A program made the position numbers and the translations under genes. The notes under the pieces are model-generated. The model was given only the letters and a program-made list of their open reading frames with translations, searched no databases and was not told the DNA's origin. From NVTR01 sp036480115 (GTDB lineage Bacteria > Pseudomonadota > Alphaproteobacteria > Rhodobacterales > Rhodobacteraceae), in the NCBI GenBank assembly GCA_965224795.1, contig CBDDAE010000001.1, positions 248,001-312,000 of the forward strand: a stretch of 64,000 nucleotides of DNA. Direction: 5' to 3'. How positions within the stretch are numbered: position 1 is the stretch's first letter; each line of letters starts with the position of its first letter. Shown in pieces: positions 10,101 through 19,146 of the stretch.

Positions 10101-10586
10101 AATAATACCACCACGAATGGCATAATCCCCGGGCTCCATCACTGTGGGCGCCTGAACAAAGCCCATTCTGGTAAGAAATCCACGTAAGGCGGCTTCATCA
10201 ATTTGGTGGTTCACCTGGGCAGTAAAAGTCGCCTGCTGTAGAACCGAGCGCGCAGGCACCATTTGCGTCGCCGCGTTCAGTGTTGTCAGTAAGATAAAGC
10301 GCCCGGGCATGCCGTGAACCAGACCAGCAAGTGTGGCCATGCGGGTTGCTGAAACATGGGCATTGGGTGATACCCTGTCATAGGGCAAACAATCCCACGC
10401 GGGAAACGTGATCACCGGGATGTGGGGTGCAAAAAATGCCAACGCCGCCTGCATTGCGGCCAGTCGTTTATCATCGCGTAAAACGTGCAAAACTACGCCG
10501 GTAGATTTTTCAAGTTCCGACAGTAATATCTGTGCGTCAAAACCTTCCGGGGCACCGCTGGCTGTTATATGGGCTGATTTGGCCAT
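7146..10586 (-). CDS. mfd: Transcription-repair coupling factor Mfd
   Basis: A 1146-residue DNA translocase that removes RNA polymerase stalled at lesions and recruits UvrA. Domains in order: UvrB-like N-terminal module (about 1-340), RNA-polymerase-interacting domain starting LSPGDLVVHVDHGIGRY (about 478-535), RecG-like motor with Walker A GDVGFGKT at 626-633, the Walker B box DEEQH near 725, the helicase motif ATTIVESGLDIP with RIGRVGR-type QIRGRVGRS, and the C-terminal TRCF domain. Length is normal for the family. It precedes, on the same strand, nothing obviously coupled; the upstream small membrane protein gene ends 28 bases before it. Confidence 0.97.
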   Translation of the reverse strand: MAKSAHITASGAPEGFDAQILLSELEKSTGVVLHVLRDDKRLAAMQAALAFFAPHIPVITFPAWDCLPYDRVSPNAHVSATRMATLAGLVHGMPGRFILLTTLNAATQMVPARSVLQQATFTAQVNHQIDEAALRGFLTRMGFVQAPTVMEPGDYAIRGGIIDIYPAGQTGPVRLDLFGDVLDGARRFDAETQRTVEKLDVVELAPVSEVILDEAAITRFRQNYRVEFGATGADDPLYEAVSAGRKHQGIEHWLAFFHEKLETLFDYVPDATILLDDQVTATRLARWDSIQEQYETRKFALEQKNQSGSVYKPAPPQNLYLDNASWAKAIACHRALNLVALPQATGPNIIDAGGRIGRNFSPERQLENVNLFGALKDHISVRRKESQVLIASYSQGARERLHGLMQDEGLHDAKLIKDYRDIPDDKGGVWLAVWALEHGFESSGLTVISEQDVLGDRLIRAPRKKRRAENFLTEAQSLSPGDLVVHVDHGIGRYQGLEVVQALGAEHECILLEYAGGDRLFLPVENIELLSRYGHEEGLLDRLGGGSWQAKKAKLKANILEMADKLIRVAAERILRSAQIMEPPQGMWEAFCARFPYQETDDQMGAIDDVLEDLAAGRPMDRLICGDVGFGKTEVAMRAAFVAAMSGVQVAIVAPTTLLSRQHTKSFAERFRGFPINVRQLSRFVGAKEATQTRDGLVQGTVDIVIGTHALLAKSIRFKNLGLLVIDEEQHFGVGHKERLKQLRSDVHVLTLTATPIPRTLQLSLTGVRDLSIIGTPPVDRLSIRTYVSEFDAITVREALLREHYRGGQSFYVVPRISDLPEVEAFLTEQVPEVSYMVAHGQMPAGQLDDRMNAFYDGKYDVLLATTIVESGLDIPTANTIIVHRADMYGLAQLYQIRGRVGRSKTRAYAFLTTKPRKPLTVSAQKRLRVLGSLDTLGAGFTLASQDLDIRGAGNLLGQEQSGQVREVGYELYQSMLEEAIAKIKAGEMEGLSEVDDQWAPAINLGVSVLIPEKFVPDLDVRLGLYRRLSGLQTKVELEGFAAELIDRFGKLPKAVNTLLLVVRIKGECKKAGIARLDGGPRGATIQFHNDKYANPAGLVDFIQDQHGQAKVKDNKIIVRRDWKEDRDRIRGAFSIARDLAVKAKM

Positions 10587-10614
10587 GTTTTAGCACCAAT
10601 CCGCTGGCGCTTGT

Positions 10615-11142
10615 TCACACGCCAAAGGGCCCGACAAACAGGTTTTGATACATGCCCCACAACCCAGTAACAAAAATTGAAACCATACCGGCAATATGGG
10701 TGTAAAGACGATGGCGGCTTAGTCGTTTTTGCAACAAATCACCGCTGGAGTTCTCAGTGGTGATTAAACGGGCGGTGGACATGCTAAGCAGGCCAATAAA
10801 TGAAAGAGGAAAAACAAAGAAAAACAGGGCCTGGGCGAATTCAACATCGTACCAAAAGCCAAGGATAATTAGGGCTGTTACAACGGCGCTACCAAAAGCC
10901 AAAATAAGCAACCCTGACACCTGGCCAATATACAAAAGCCGGTTACAGTTGATCCTTACCAGTTGCTCTAGATCGGCTTCTGCCTGTTCACCTTGGCGCC
11001 TTGCCCGCTGCACCATGTCATATGGCACACCCAAGACCCAGTGGCTGGCAGTAGACCAAAGCACGGCTAGCGCTATCCAATACCATAGATTGGAAAATGA
11101 TCGCATGTCGATCACTTCAAATACGGTGTTAAACCAATCCAA
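10615..11142 (-). CDS. Integral membrane protein of unknown function (often labelled 'component of SufBCD complex')
   Basis: A 175-residue protein with four predicted membrane segments: about residues 19-40, 70-95, 100-122 and 147-171, separated by a charged loop (ARRQGEQAEADLEQL). No catalytic motif is visible. In Rhodobacteraceae genomes a protein of this type next to mfd and hemB carries the name 'component of SufBCD complex', but nothing in the sequence supports a role in Fe-S assembly. It shares the minus strand with mfd and is divergent from hemB. Confidence 0.6.
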   Translation of the reverse strand: MDWFNTVFEVIDMRSFSNLWYWIALAVLWSTASHWVLGVPYDMVQRARRQGEQAEADLEQLVRINCNRLLYIGQVSGLLILAFGSAVVTALIILGFWYDVEFAQALFFFVFPLSFIGLLSMSTARLITTENSSGDLLQKRLSRHRLYTHIAGMVSIFVTGLWGMYQNLFVGPFGV

Positions 11143-11261
11143 TTTGGACTTCCTAATTCATATGTCGCGAGATACTAGCGCTGCCTTATGACAATTCCTA
11201 CCCTTGAGACGGAAAGAAATCCGTGCCAAGCGTGCAAGAGTGACACGAAGGACACCATCTT

Positions 11262-12260
11262 ATGACCAATACCGTTGCACCGACCCCGTCAAGCCGTTTT
11301 CGCCGTTTGCGACAAAACCCGGCACTGCGCAATCTGGTTCAGGAACATACCCTGTCGCCCAATGATTTGATTTGGCCCGTGTTTATCCAAGAAGGTGAAA
11401 ACACATCCACGCCTATTAAATCGATGCCGGGCGTGGAACGTCTGTCGCTGGATCTTCTGGTTAAAGCCGCTCAAAAATCTGTTGGGCTGGGGATACCTGC
11501 AATTTGCCTATTCCCATATATTGAACAGGGACTGAAAACCGAAGACTGCGCCGATGCCTGGAACCCTGACAATCTGGTCAATCGCGCAATTCGTTTGTTA
11601 AAGTCGAATGTTCCCGAAATTGCTGTCATGAGCGATGTCGCCCTTGATCCCTATAATATCAATGGCCATGACGGGTTTGTGGTAAACGGCGAAATATTGA
11701 ATGACGAAACTGTAGATGCACTTGTTAAAATGGCCCTGGCACAGGCTGACGCGGGGGTTGATATCATTGGCCCCTCTGACATGATGGACGGCCGCATTGG
11801 CGCGATACGGGCGGCTTTGGAAGGTAAAAATCATAAAAACACCGCCATTATGTCCTACGCCGCCAAATTTGCGTCGGCCTATTACGGCCCGTTTCGTGAT
11901 GCGGTTGGGGCCAGCAACGCGTTGACCGGTGACAAGAAAACCTATCAGATTGACCCGGCCAATGCGGATGAAGCCTTGCGCAACATTGCCCGCGATCTGG
12001 CCGAAGGGGCCGATATGATCATGGTAAAACCCGGCCAGCCCTATTTGGACATCTGCCGGCGCGCCAAGAACAGATTTGGCGCGCCGACATTTGCCTATCA
12101 GGTGTCTGGCGAATACGCGATGATCGCGGGGGCTGCCGAAAATGGCTGGATCGACGGTGACGCAGTGATGTTGGAAAGCCTGCTGGCGTTTAAAAGGGCC
12201 GGTTGTGACGGTATCTTGACATATTTCGCCCCGGCCGCAGCCCGACTACTAAACACCTAA
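11262..12260 (+). CDS. hemB: Delta-aminolevulinic acid dehydratase (porphobilinogen synthase)
   Basis: A 332-residue enzyme condensing two 5-aminolevulinate molecules to porphobilinogen, the second step of tetrapyrrole synthesis, feeding haem and also the cobalamin genes seen later in the window. The two active-site lysines are seen in SYAAKFASAYYGPF (Lys202) and MIMVKPG (Lys256). The metal loop reads SDVALDPYNINGHDG with aspartates in place of the zinc-binding cysteines, so this is the magnesium-type enzyme usual in alphaproteobacteria. An 11-bp inverted repeat follows the stop. Confidence 0.97.
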   Translation: MTNTVAPTPSSRFRRLRQNPALRNLVQEHTLSPNDLIWPVFIQEGENTSTPIKSMPGVERLSLDLLVKAAQKSVGLGIPAICLFPYIEQGLKTEDCADAWNPDNLVNRAIRLLKSNVPEIAVMSDVALDPYNINGHDGFVVNGEILNDETVDALVKMALAQADAGVDIIGPSDMMDGRIGAIRAALEGKNHKNTAIMSYAAKFASAYYGPFRDAVGASNALTGDKKTYQIDPANADEALRNIARDLAEGADMIMVKPGQPYLDICRRAKNRFGAPTFAYQVSGEYAMIAGAAENGWIDGDAVMLESLLAFKRAGCDGILTYFAPAAARLLNT

Positions 12261-12269
12261 TCACGGGCA

Positions 12270-12301
12270 AGTCATCGCCTAGACCACAACAGGTGATGAC
12301 T
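12270..12301 (+). terminator. Hairpin after hemB
   Basis: Arms AGTCATCGCCT (12270-12280) and AGGTGATGACT (12291-12301) pair over 11 bp with one G-T wobble around a 10-base loop, nine bases after the hemB stop. The following CTGGTTTC is only weakly T-rich, so intrinsic termination is plausible but not certain. Confidence 0.5.
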
Positions 12302-12384
12302 CTGGTTTCAATGTGCCCTATAAAGTGTGCAGACCCGCTATATAAAGCAGGCATCAGAGGTAATCGGCAGACAAGGGTAAACCC

Positions 12385-12945
12385 ATGAAAAATTATTCGC
12401 GGCGATTTTTAATCGCAGGCGCAGTTGGTGCAACGCTGGTTGTAGCAAGCTGTGACAACGGACTAAACGGCACTGGCGCAGAAAAACTTGATGCAAGGGT
12501 CGATTCGGCTCTTAATTTTCTGGCCATTAATCACCCCGACACACAGGACCTATTTGATAACGCGGCTGGCGTGCTTGTCATGCCGTTAATCACCGAAGCG
12601 GGCTTTGGTTTCGGGGCCTCGTTTGGTCGCGGATCATTACGTGTAGGTGACGCAACGATCGACTATTATCAGGCTGCACAGGCAAGCGTCGGATTTCAGA
12701 TTGGTGCCCAACAATATGCCCACGCATTATTCTTTATGACAGAAGACGCACTGGCTGATTTTCGCAACTCTCCGGGTTGGGCTGCAGGTGCTGATCTGGA
12801 ATATGCCTTAAATTCAGACGGCATGAATATTTCTGCCGAAACCACAACTGCGTTATCACCGGTTGTTGCGGTGGTGTTTGGCCAGGCTGGTTTGATCGCC
12901 GGGGCCACCATAGAAGGCACAAAATATAGCCGGATCATTCCCTAA
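12385..12945 (+). CDS. SYLF/Ysc84-domain lipoprotein with twin-arginine-like leader
   Basis: A 186-residue protein. The N-terminus NYSRRFLIAG carries two arginines before a hydrophobic stretch and ends in the lipobox VASC with Cys at 23, so it looks like a lipoprotein, possibly exported by Tat. The mature part (AAGVLVMPLITEAGFGFGASFGRG, then GFQIGAQQYAHALFFM) matches the SYLF/Ysc84 domain, known for lipid or phosphoinositide binding in eukaryotes; in bacteria the role is unclear. It stands alone between hemB and typA, with an inverted repeat 25 bases after the stop. Confidence 0.8.
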   Translation: MKNYSRRFLIAGAVGATLVVASCDNGLNGTGAEKLDARVDSALNFLAINHPDTQDLFDNAAGVLVMPLITEAGFGFGASFGRGSLRVGDATIDYYQAAQASVGFQIGAQQYAHALFFMTEDALADFRNSPGWAAGADLEYALNSDGMNISAETTTALSPVVAVVFGQAGLIAGATIEGTKYSRIIP

Positions 12946-12970
12946 GACTGCCAGAAAATTAACCTAAATA

Positions 12971-12997
12971 AACGGCGCGGATCAATTTCGCGCCGTT
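12971..12997 (+). terminator. Inverted repeat after the SYLF lipoprotein gene
   Basis: Perfect 9-bp arms AACGGCGCG (12971-12979) and CGCGCCGTT (12989-12997) with a 9-base loop, placed between the lipoprotein stop and the typA leader. There is no run of T after it on the plus strand, so it may be a rho-independent-like hairpin or an mRNA 3' end stabiliser. Confidence 0.5.
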
Positions 12998-13084
12998 ACG
13001 TATCTTAACGATGAATGGCAATAGTTCTGGCCTTTTGCCCAGTCGCAGTATAGTGCGCGCCCAAACCTCCTTGAAAGAAGAACA

Positions 13085-14905
13085 ATGGACCTGCGAAACA
13101 TCGCCATTATCGCCCATGTTGACCACGGAAAAACCACCCTGGTCGACGAGCTGCTGAAACAATCTGGTGTCTACAGAGACAATCAGAAGATTGTCGAACG
13201 GGCAATGGATTCAAATGATATTGAGCGCGAACGCGGCATCACGATCCTTGCTAAAGCGACATCCGTCGAATGGAATGGCACCCGCATTAATATTGTGGAT
13301 ACCCCAGGCCACGCTGATTTCGGTGGTGAGGTTGAACGCATTTTGTCTATGGTTGACGGCGTTGTATTGCTGGTGGACGCGGCAGAAGGCCCGATGCCAC
13401 AAACAAAGTTTGTAACCTCAAAAGCTCTGGCCCTTGGCCTACGCCCCATTGTTGTGCTTAACAAAGTCGACAAACCCGATGCCGACGCCGATCGTGCGCT
13501 GGATGAAGTTTTTGACCTTTTCGCCAATCTTGACGCCACCAATGACCAGCTTGATTTCCCTTCGCTCTATGCTTCGGGTCGTTCCGGTTGGGCCGATGAG
13601 GAATTGGATGGGCCTCGTAAAGATCTGGATGCCCTGTTTGATCTGATTGTTAAGCACGTCCCTGCCCCGGCACAAGTTGAACACCAGTCCGAACCTTTTC
13701 GGATGCTGGCCACAACCCTTGGATCAGACCCCTTTATTGGCCGGCTTTTGACCGGACGCATTGAAGCCGGAACCGTAAAACCGGGTGACACTATCAAAGC
13801 TCTGGCCCGCAACGGCGACAAAATTGAACAGTTCCGCGTTACCAAAGTTCTTGCGTTTCGCGGGCTTTCCCAGCAACCAATCGACGTCGCTACTTCTGGC
13901 GATATTGTCGCGCTGGCAGGTATGGCCAAAGCAACCGTTGCCGACACGCTGTGTGATATGGCTGTTACCGAAGCACTTGAAGCGCAACCCATTGATCCGC
14001 CGACAATTTCCGTAACTTTTGGCATTAACGACAGCCCACTTGCTGGGCGCGACGGTAAAAAAGTTCAGTCTCGGGTCATCCGCGAACGCCTGATGAAAGA
14101 GGCCGAAAGCAACGTTGCCATTCAAATCTCAGACACCCCAAGCGGGGAAGCTTTTGAAGTTGCCGGACGCGGGGAACTGCAAATGGGTGTATTGATCGAA
14201 AACATGCGCCGCGAGGGCTTTGAGCTTTCGATTTCCCGCCCCCAAGTATTGATGCGCGAAGTTGACGGGCAAACACTGGAACCAATCGAAGAAGTCACCA
14301 TTGATGTCGATGACGATTATTCAGGCGCTGTCATTGAAAAGATCGGCGGACCCAGACGCGGTGAACTGGTAGAAATGCGACCTGCCGGAACTGGTAAGAC
14401 CCGCATAGTGGCCCATGTCCCATCACGCGGTCTGATCGGCTACCACGGTGAATTTATGACCGACACCCGTGGAACCGGTGTGTTGAACCGAGTTTTCCAC
14501 GACTGGCTTCCCCATAAGGGCCCAATACCGGGCCGCCGTGCTGGAGTGCTTATCTCTATCGAAAACGGTGTTTCTGTCGCCTTTGCACTCTGGAACCTTG
14601 AAGACCGGGGACGGATGTTCATCGGCCCCCAGGAACAAATCTACCAGGGCATGCTAATCGGCGAACACACCCGGGAAAATGATCTGGAAGTGAACCCGCT
14701 AAAAGGCAAGAAACTGACCAACGTGCGGGCATCGGGTACTGATGAGGCGGTACGATTGACGCCCCACATTCTGTTTTCACTGGAACAGGCGATTGCCTAT
14801 ATCGACAATGATGAACTGGTCGAAGTCACTCCAAAAGCCATCCGGCTGCGCAAGCGCCATTTGGACCCCCATGAACGTAAAAGGGCATCGCGCAAAGTTA
14901 GCTGA
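13085..14905 (+). CDS. typA: Ribosome-associated GTPase TypA/BipA
   Basis: A 606-residue translational GTPase of the EF-G-like group, involved in ribosome assembly and stress adaptation. G1 AHVDHGKTTL at about 10-19, switch II DTPGHADFGGE, NKVDKPDA for guanine specificity, then the EF-G-like domains and the TypA-specific C-terminus (LIGEHTRENDLEVNPLKGKKLTN). The ATG at 13085 gives the canonical start MDLRNIAIIAHVDHGK, with a GAAAGAAGA ribosome site. Its stop lies six bases from that of the convergent DUF1330 gene. Confidence 0.97.
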   Translation: MDLRNIAIIAHVDHGKTTLVDELLKQSGVYRDNQKIVERAMDSNDIERERGITILAKATSVEWNGTRINIVDTPGHADFGGEVERILSMVDGVVLLVDAAEGPMPQTKFVTSKALALGLRPIVVLNKVDKPDADADRALDEVFDLFANLDATNDQLDFPSLYASGRSGWADEELDGPRKDLDALFDLIVKHVPAPAQVEHQSEPFRMLATTLGSDPFIGRLLTGRIEAGTVKPGDTIKALARNGDKIEQFRVTKVLAFRGLSQQPIDVATSGDIVALAGMAKATVADTLCDMAVTEALEAQPIDPPTISVTFGINDSPLAGRDGKKVQSRVIRERLMKEAESNVAIQISDTPSGEAFEVAGRGELQMGVLIENMRREGFELSISRPQVLMREVDGQTLEPIEEVTIDVDDDYSGAVIEKIGGPRRGELVEMRPAGTGKTRIVAHVPSRGLIGYHGEFMTDTRGTGVLNRVFHDWLPHKGPIPGRRAGVLISIENGVSVAFALWNLEDRGRMFIGPQEQIYQGMLIGEHTRENDLEVNPLKGKKLTNVRASGTDEAVRLTPHILFSLEQAIAYIDNDELVEVTPKAIRLRKRHLDPHERKRASRKVS

Positions 14906-14911
14906 ACAGGC

Positions 14912-15199
14912 CTATTCGCTGGTTTCCACAACCAACAAGTCGCGTTCACTTGCACCTTTGGCGAAACTTAGCGCCTCTTGGTAACGCTCTGAATTATAGC
15001 AGGCTACGGCATCTTCAACCGAAGCAAACTTGGCTACAACGTTACGGGGCCGATCGTTGCCTTCTAGCTGAACGTACCGTCCGGCCCGGGCAATAAAATT
15101 GCCCCCATGTTCAGCAATTGCTTCACCCGCGATGGCGGCATATTTCATATAGGCTTCTTCGTCCGTAACTTTTACATGTGCGATCCAAAGTGCTGGCAT
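14912..15199 (-). CDS. DUF1330-domain protein
   Basis: A 95-residue dimeric alpha-beta barrel type protein: MPALWIAHVKVTDEEAYMKY, AIAEHGGNFIARAG, and VVAKFASVEDAVACYNSERYQEAL match the DUF1330 family of unknown function. It starts four bases after the alaS stop on the same strand, so it is probably the last gene of an alaS transcript. No catalytic residues can be named. Confidence 0.8.
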   Translation of the reverse strand: MPALWIAHVKVTDEEAYMKYAAIAGEAIAEHGGNFIARAGRYVQLEGNDRPRNVVAKFASVEDAVACYNSERYQEALSFAKGASERDLLVVETSE

Positions 15200-15203
15200 A
15201 ACG

Positions 15204-17864
15204 TTACCCTTTCAGTATTTCCTCTGCAGCCAAAATGGCCGCCTTTGCATTCCCAATATCCGCACCACCACCCTGGGCCATATCTGGCCGACCACCGCCG
15301 CCCTTACCGCCCAATTCTGCTACCACAGCGCGTAAAATATCAACGGCAGATTGTTGATTGGTCAGATCCTTTGTAACCCCGACAGCAACCGCTGCCTTAT
15401 CACCAGTATCAGCAATCAAAAGAACAACACCTGACGTTAATTTTTCCTTATGGGCATCAATAAGCGATGGTAAGTCTTTGCCTGACACCCCGGAAAGAAC
15501 TTTTACAATAAAGTTTATCCCATTGATATCTTTAATATCTTCCGGTTCATCTGCACCCGAAGTTCCGCCCATTGCTATTTCGCGGCGCAGTTGCGCTACT
15601 TCGTTTTGCAACGCCTTGCGTTCATCCAGCACACTTGAAACCCTTTCAACAAGATCGCCAACCGGCGCCTTCAAAGCCTTTGCCACAGCGTTCAATTGCA
15701 AGGTCTGCTCTTCCAAATGGGCCAATGCCGCGGTGCCGGTTAATGCCTCTATACGCCGTACACCCGAACTGGAAGCGCTATCACCTAAAATCACACATAA
15801 ACCGACATCGCCGGTACGTCTCACATGCGTGCCGCCACACAGCTCCAGCGAATAGGTTTGTCCGTCCAGCCCCTTGCCGGTTTTGGCCCGCCCCATGGAA
15901 ACGACACGAACTTCATCACCATATTTTTCACCAAAAAGCGCCTGCGCCCCAATTTCACGCGCGCCATCGGGCGTCATGATCCGGGTTTCCACTGGGCTAT
16001 TTTGGCGGATGTATCGGTTCACTTCCTTATTGACCTTGGCCAGCTGCGCATCGGTCAATGCCTGACTATGCGAAAAATCAAACCGCAGCCGGTCCGTTGC
16101 ATTCAAGGAACCACGCTGCGCCACATGGTCCCCCAGATTTTTGCGCAAAGCTTCGTGCAAAAGATGGGTGGCTGAGTGGTTGGAGCGAATGGCGGCTCTG
16201 CGCGCATGGTCCACGGTTAGAACCACTGCATCCCCTGTGGAAATTTCACCTTTCTGCATTTCACAAAAATGGATGAAAACACCAACGGCCTTGTGGGTGT
16301 CGGTAACACGTAGAACTGCGTTATCCGTACTAATTACCCCACAATCACCAACCTGCCCGCCGCTCTCGGCGTAAAACGGGGTTTGGTTGACGACTAGTTC
16401 CAGCTTTTCGCCCTTTTTGGCAACATTGATCAACGCCCCGCCACGTACCAATGCCAAAACTTGCGCCTCTGCTGTTTCGGTCTCGTAGCCCAAAAATTCA
16501 GTGACTCCATGTTCCTGCGCCAGATCAAACCAGATTTCAGCCTGTGCAGTGGCACCTGACCCGGACCAAGCCGCCCTGGCTTTGGCTTTTTGTTCAGCCA
16601 TTGCGCTGTCAAATCCAGCAACATCCACCAAGCGGCCCTTTTCGCGCAAAGCGTCCTGGGTCAGATCAAGCGGGAAACCAAATGTATCGTATAGTTTAAA
16701 CGCAGCGGCCCCGGGTAGATCGCTACCAGCAGGCAATTTGGTCAATTCATCGTCCAGCAACCGCAACCCTCGATCCAGTGTCGTTTTGAACCGGGTTTCT
16801 TCAGTTTCCAGAGTTTCTTCTATCATCTGTTGGCCGCGTGACAGTTCTGGGTAGGCTTGGCCCATCTGGGCCACCAGTGCTGGCACCAGTCGGTGCATCA
16901 CCGGGTCTTTCGCCCCTAACATGTGGGCGTGGCGCATGGCGCGGCGCATTATCCGGCGCAGCACATATCCGCGTCCCTCATTTGAAGGTAAAACACCTTC
17001 TGCAATCAGGAACGACGTAGAACGCAGATGATCCGCCATAACCCGCAGGCTTTGGTTGCCTGCCCCGTCTGGGTCCTGATTGGTGACATCTGCGCTGGCT
17101 TCAATCAGGGCGCGCATCAGGTCGGTGTCATAGTTGTCATGTTTGCCCTGTAGCAACGCCCCAATACGTTCCAGGCCCATCCCGGTATCAATGGACTGGT
17201 TTGGCAATTTCCCCAATTTTCCATCGGCAAACTGTTCGTTTTGCATAAAAACCAGATTCCAAATTTCAATGAACCGGTCACCATCCTCATCGGGCGAACC
17301 CGGCGGGCCACCGGCAATATGATCACCGTGGTCGTAGAATATTTCGGTGCAAGGTCCACAAGGGCCAGTTGGGCCCATACGCCAAAAATTATCATCCGTA
17401 GCAATGCGGATAATCCGCTCATCCGGTAATCCTGCCACTTTTTTCCAGATATCTGCCGCATCGTCATCGGTGTGGTAAACTGTCACCAGCAACCGATCTT
17501 TATCAATGCCAAATTCTTTTACCAACAACTCCCAAGCATAGGGAATTGCTTCTTTTTTGAAATAATCGCCAAATGAAAAATTGCCCAACATTTCAAAAAA
17601 CGTATGGTGGCGGGCAGTGTAGCCAACATTATCCAGATCATTGTGTTTGCCGCCAGCGCGCACACATTTTTGCGATGTGACAGCACGGACATAATCGCGC
17701 TTTTCCAGGCCAGTAAACAGGTTCTTAAACTGAACCATGCCGGAATTTACAAACATTAGGGTTGGATCGTTGCTGGGCACCAATGGTGAACTGTCTACAA
17801 CCTTGTGGCCGTTCTTTTCATAGTAGCTAAGAAACGTGGACCGGATGTCATTCAGGCTGGCCAT
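15204..17864 (-). CDS. alaS: Alanyl-tRNA synthetase
   Basis: An 886-residue class II synthetase charging tRNA-Ala. The N-terminus MASLNDIRSTFLSYYEKNGH and FVNSGMVQFKNLF mark the catalytic core; the editing domain has the zinc motif HSATH and CGGTHVRRTGD; the C-terminal DHHA1 domain ends with GGGGRPDMAQGGG. The start is set at ATG 17864, the usual family start; a GTG at 17882 would add only MKDENV. It lies downstream of recA on the same strand, with a rho-independent terminator between them, so it is transcribed separately. Confidence 0.97.
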   Translation of the reverse strand: MASLNDIRSTFLSYYEKNGHKVVDSSPLVPSNDPTLMFVNSGMVQFKNLFTGLEKRDYVRAVTSQKCVRAGGKHNDLDNVGYTARHHTFFEMLGNFSFGDYFKKEAIPYAWELLVKEFGIDKDRLLVTVYHTDDDAADIWKKVAGLPDERIIRIATDDNFWRMGPTGPCGPCTEIFYDHGDHIAGGPPGSPDEDGDRFIEIWNLVFMQNEQFADGKLGKLPNQSIDTGMGLERIGALLQGKHDNYDTDLMRALIEASADVTNQDPDGAGNQSLRVMADHLRSTSFLIAEGVLPSNEGRGYVLRRIMRRAMRHAHMLGAKDPVMHRLVPALVAQMGQAYPELSRGQQMIEETLETEETRFKTTLDRGLRLLDDELTKLPAGSDLPGAAAFKLYDTFGFPLDLTQDALREKGRLVDVAGFDSAMAEQKAKARAAWSGSGATAQAEIWFDLAQEHGVTEFLGYETETAEAQVLALVRGGALINVAKKGEKLELVVNQTPFYAESGGQVGDCGVISTDNAVLRVTDTHKAVGVFIHFCEMQKGEISTGDAVVLTVDHARRAAIRSNHSATHLLHEALRKNLGDHVAQRGSLNATDRLRFDFSHSQALTDAQLAKVNKEVNRYIRQNSPVETRIMTPDGAREIGAQALFGEKYGDEVRVVSMGRAKTGKGLDGQTYSLELCGGTHVRRTGDVGLCVILGDSASSSGVRRIEALTGTAALAHLEEQTLQLNAVAKALKAPVGDLVERVSSVLDERKALQNEVAQLRREIAMGGTSGADEPEDIKDINGINFIVKVLSGVSGKDLPSLIDAHKEKLTSGVVLLIADTGDKAAVAVGVTKDLTNQQSAVDILRAVVAELGGKGGGGRPDMAQGGGADIGNAKAAILAAEEILKG

Positions 17865-17940
17865 AACATTTTCGTCTTTCACAGGAAATTAGCGGTCAAT
17901 ATCAATTAGTCCCATGCCTCTAGCCTGTCCACAACAACAA

Positions 17941-17967
17941 AAGGCCGGACCAAATCGGCCCGGCCTT
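17941..17967 (-). terminator. Rho-independent terminator of recA
   Basis: On the minus strand the arms AAGGCCGG and CCGGCCTT (17960-17967 and 17941-17948) form an 8-bp GC-rich stem, extended by an inner CC/GG pair, followed by TTGTTGTTGT. It starts about 20 bases after the recA stop. Confidence 0.75.
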
Positions 17968-17987
17968 CAAAATCATTTGCAGTGGTA

Positions 17988-19076
17988 TTAACCTTCCAGA
18001 ACTTCGTTTCCTGCATCATCCAGATCCGCGGCTTTGGCATCATAGTCAAAATCCAGCCCATGTGCTGCACGAATTTTATCTTCGATTTCCAGAGCAACAA
18101 GCGTGTTTTCCTTCAGGTAGGTCTTGGCATTCTCACGCCCCTGGCCAATGCGTTCATCGCCGTAAGAATACCAGGAACCGGATTTTTCTACGATTCCGGC
18201 TTTGACGCCAAGGTCGACCAATTCGCCATTTTTGGAAATTCCTTCGCCATACATGATGTCAAATTCAACCTGCTTGAAGGGCGGCGCGACTTTGTTTTTG
18301 ACAACCTTAACCCGGGTTGCGTTGCCCACCACTTCGTCGCGATCCTTGATCGCACCGATGCGGCGAATATCCAGACGCACGGACGAATAAAACTTTAGCG
18401 CATTGCCCCCAGAAGTCGTTTCAGGGCTGCCAAACATAACGCCAATTTTCATACGAATCTGGTTGATGAAAATAACCGTGCATTTTGATTTGGAAATTGC
18501 GCCGGTCAGTTTACGCATGGCTTGGCTCATCAAACGGGCCTGGGCACCGACCTGATGGTCCCCCATGTCACCCTCTAGTTCAGCCCGCGGTGTCAGGGCA
18601 GCAACTGAATCGATTACGATCATGCTAACAGCATTTGAACGCACAAGGGTTTCAGTGATTTCCAGAGCCTGCTCACCCGTGTCAGGCTGAGAGATCAGCA
18701 GCTCTTCCAGATTAACCCCCAGATTTTTAGCGTATAGAGGGTCCAGCGCATGTTCTGCGTCAACAAAAGCACAAACACCGCCATTTTTCTGTTCTTCGGC
18801 AATGCAATGCAGCGTTAGCGTCGTTTTACCCGAACTTTCAGGCCCATAAATTTCGACCACCCGGCCCTTAGGGATGCCCCCAATGCCCAGGGCAATATCA
18901 AGCCCAAGGGATCCAGTGGATGTCGATTCAATCTCGGCCACGGGGTTGTCTGCCCCCAGTTTCATAATTGAGCCTTTGCCAAACTGCCGCTCAATCTGGG
19001 CCAGAGCCGAATCAAGTGCCTTTTGTTTGTCGTTGCTTTGCTTATCCGTCATTTCAAGTATATTTGCCGTTGCCAT
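17988..19076 (-). CDS. recA: Recombinase RecA
   Basis: A 362-residue strand-exchange ATPase and LexA co-protease. Walker A GPESSGKT at residues 78-85, Walker B region MIVIDSVAALTP, and loop GNALKFYSSVRLDIRR are all intact; the acidic C-terminus AADLDDAGNEVLEG is normal. The start ATG has an AAGGAAG ribosome site. A LexA-type box GTTC-N7-GTTC lies 71 bases upstream, so the gene is probably part of the SOS response. A terminator follows the stop. Confidence 0.98.
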   Translation of the reverse strand: MATANILEMTDKQSNDKQKALDSALAQIERQFGKGSIMKLGADNPVAEIESTSTGSLGLDIALGIGGIPKGRVVEIYGPESSGKTTLTLHCIAEEQKNGGVCAFVDAEHALDPLYAKNLGVNLEELLISQPDTGEQALEITETLVRSNAVSMIVIDSVAALTPRAELEGDMGDHQVGAQARLMSQAMRKLTGAISKSKCTVIFINQIRMKIGVMFGSPETTSGGNALKFYSSVRLDIRRIGAIKDRDEVVGNATRVKVVKNKVAPPFKQVEFDIMYGEGISKNGELVDLGVKAGIVEKSGSWYSYGDERIGQGRENAKTYLKENTLVALEIEDKIRAAHGLDFDYDAKAADLDDAGNEVLEG

Positions 19077-19146
19077 TTATCTGCTTCCTTATTCCATAAC
19101 CATTATTGGGCGGCAATCCTGCATTCTGTTTGCAGCCCATAGTTTT

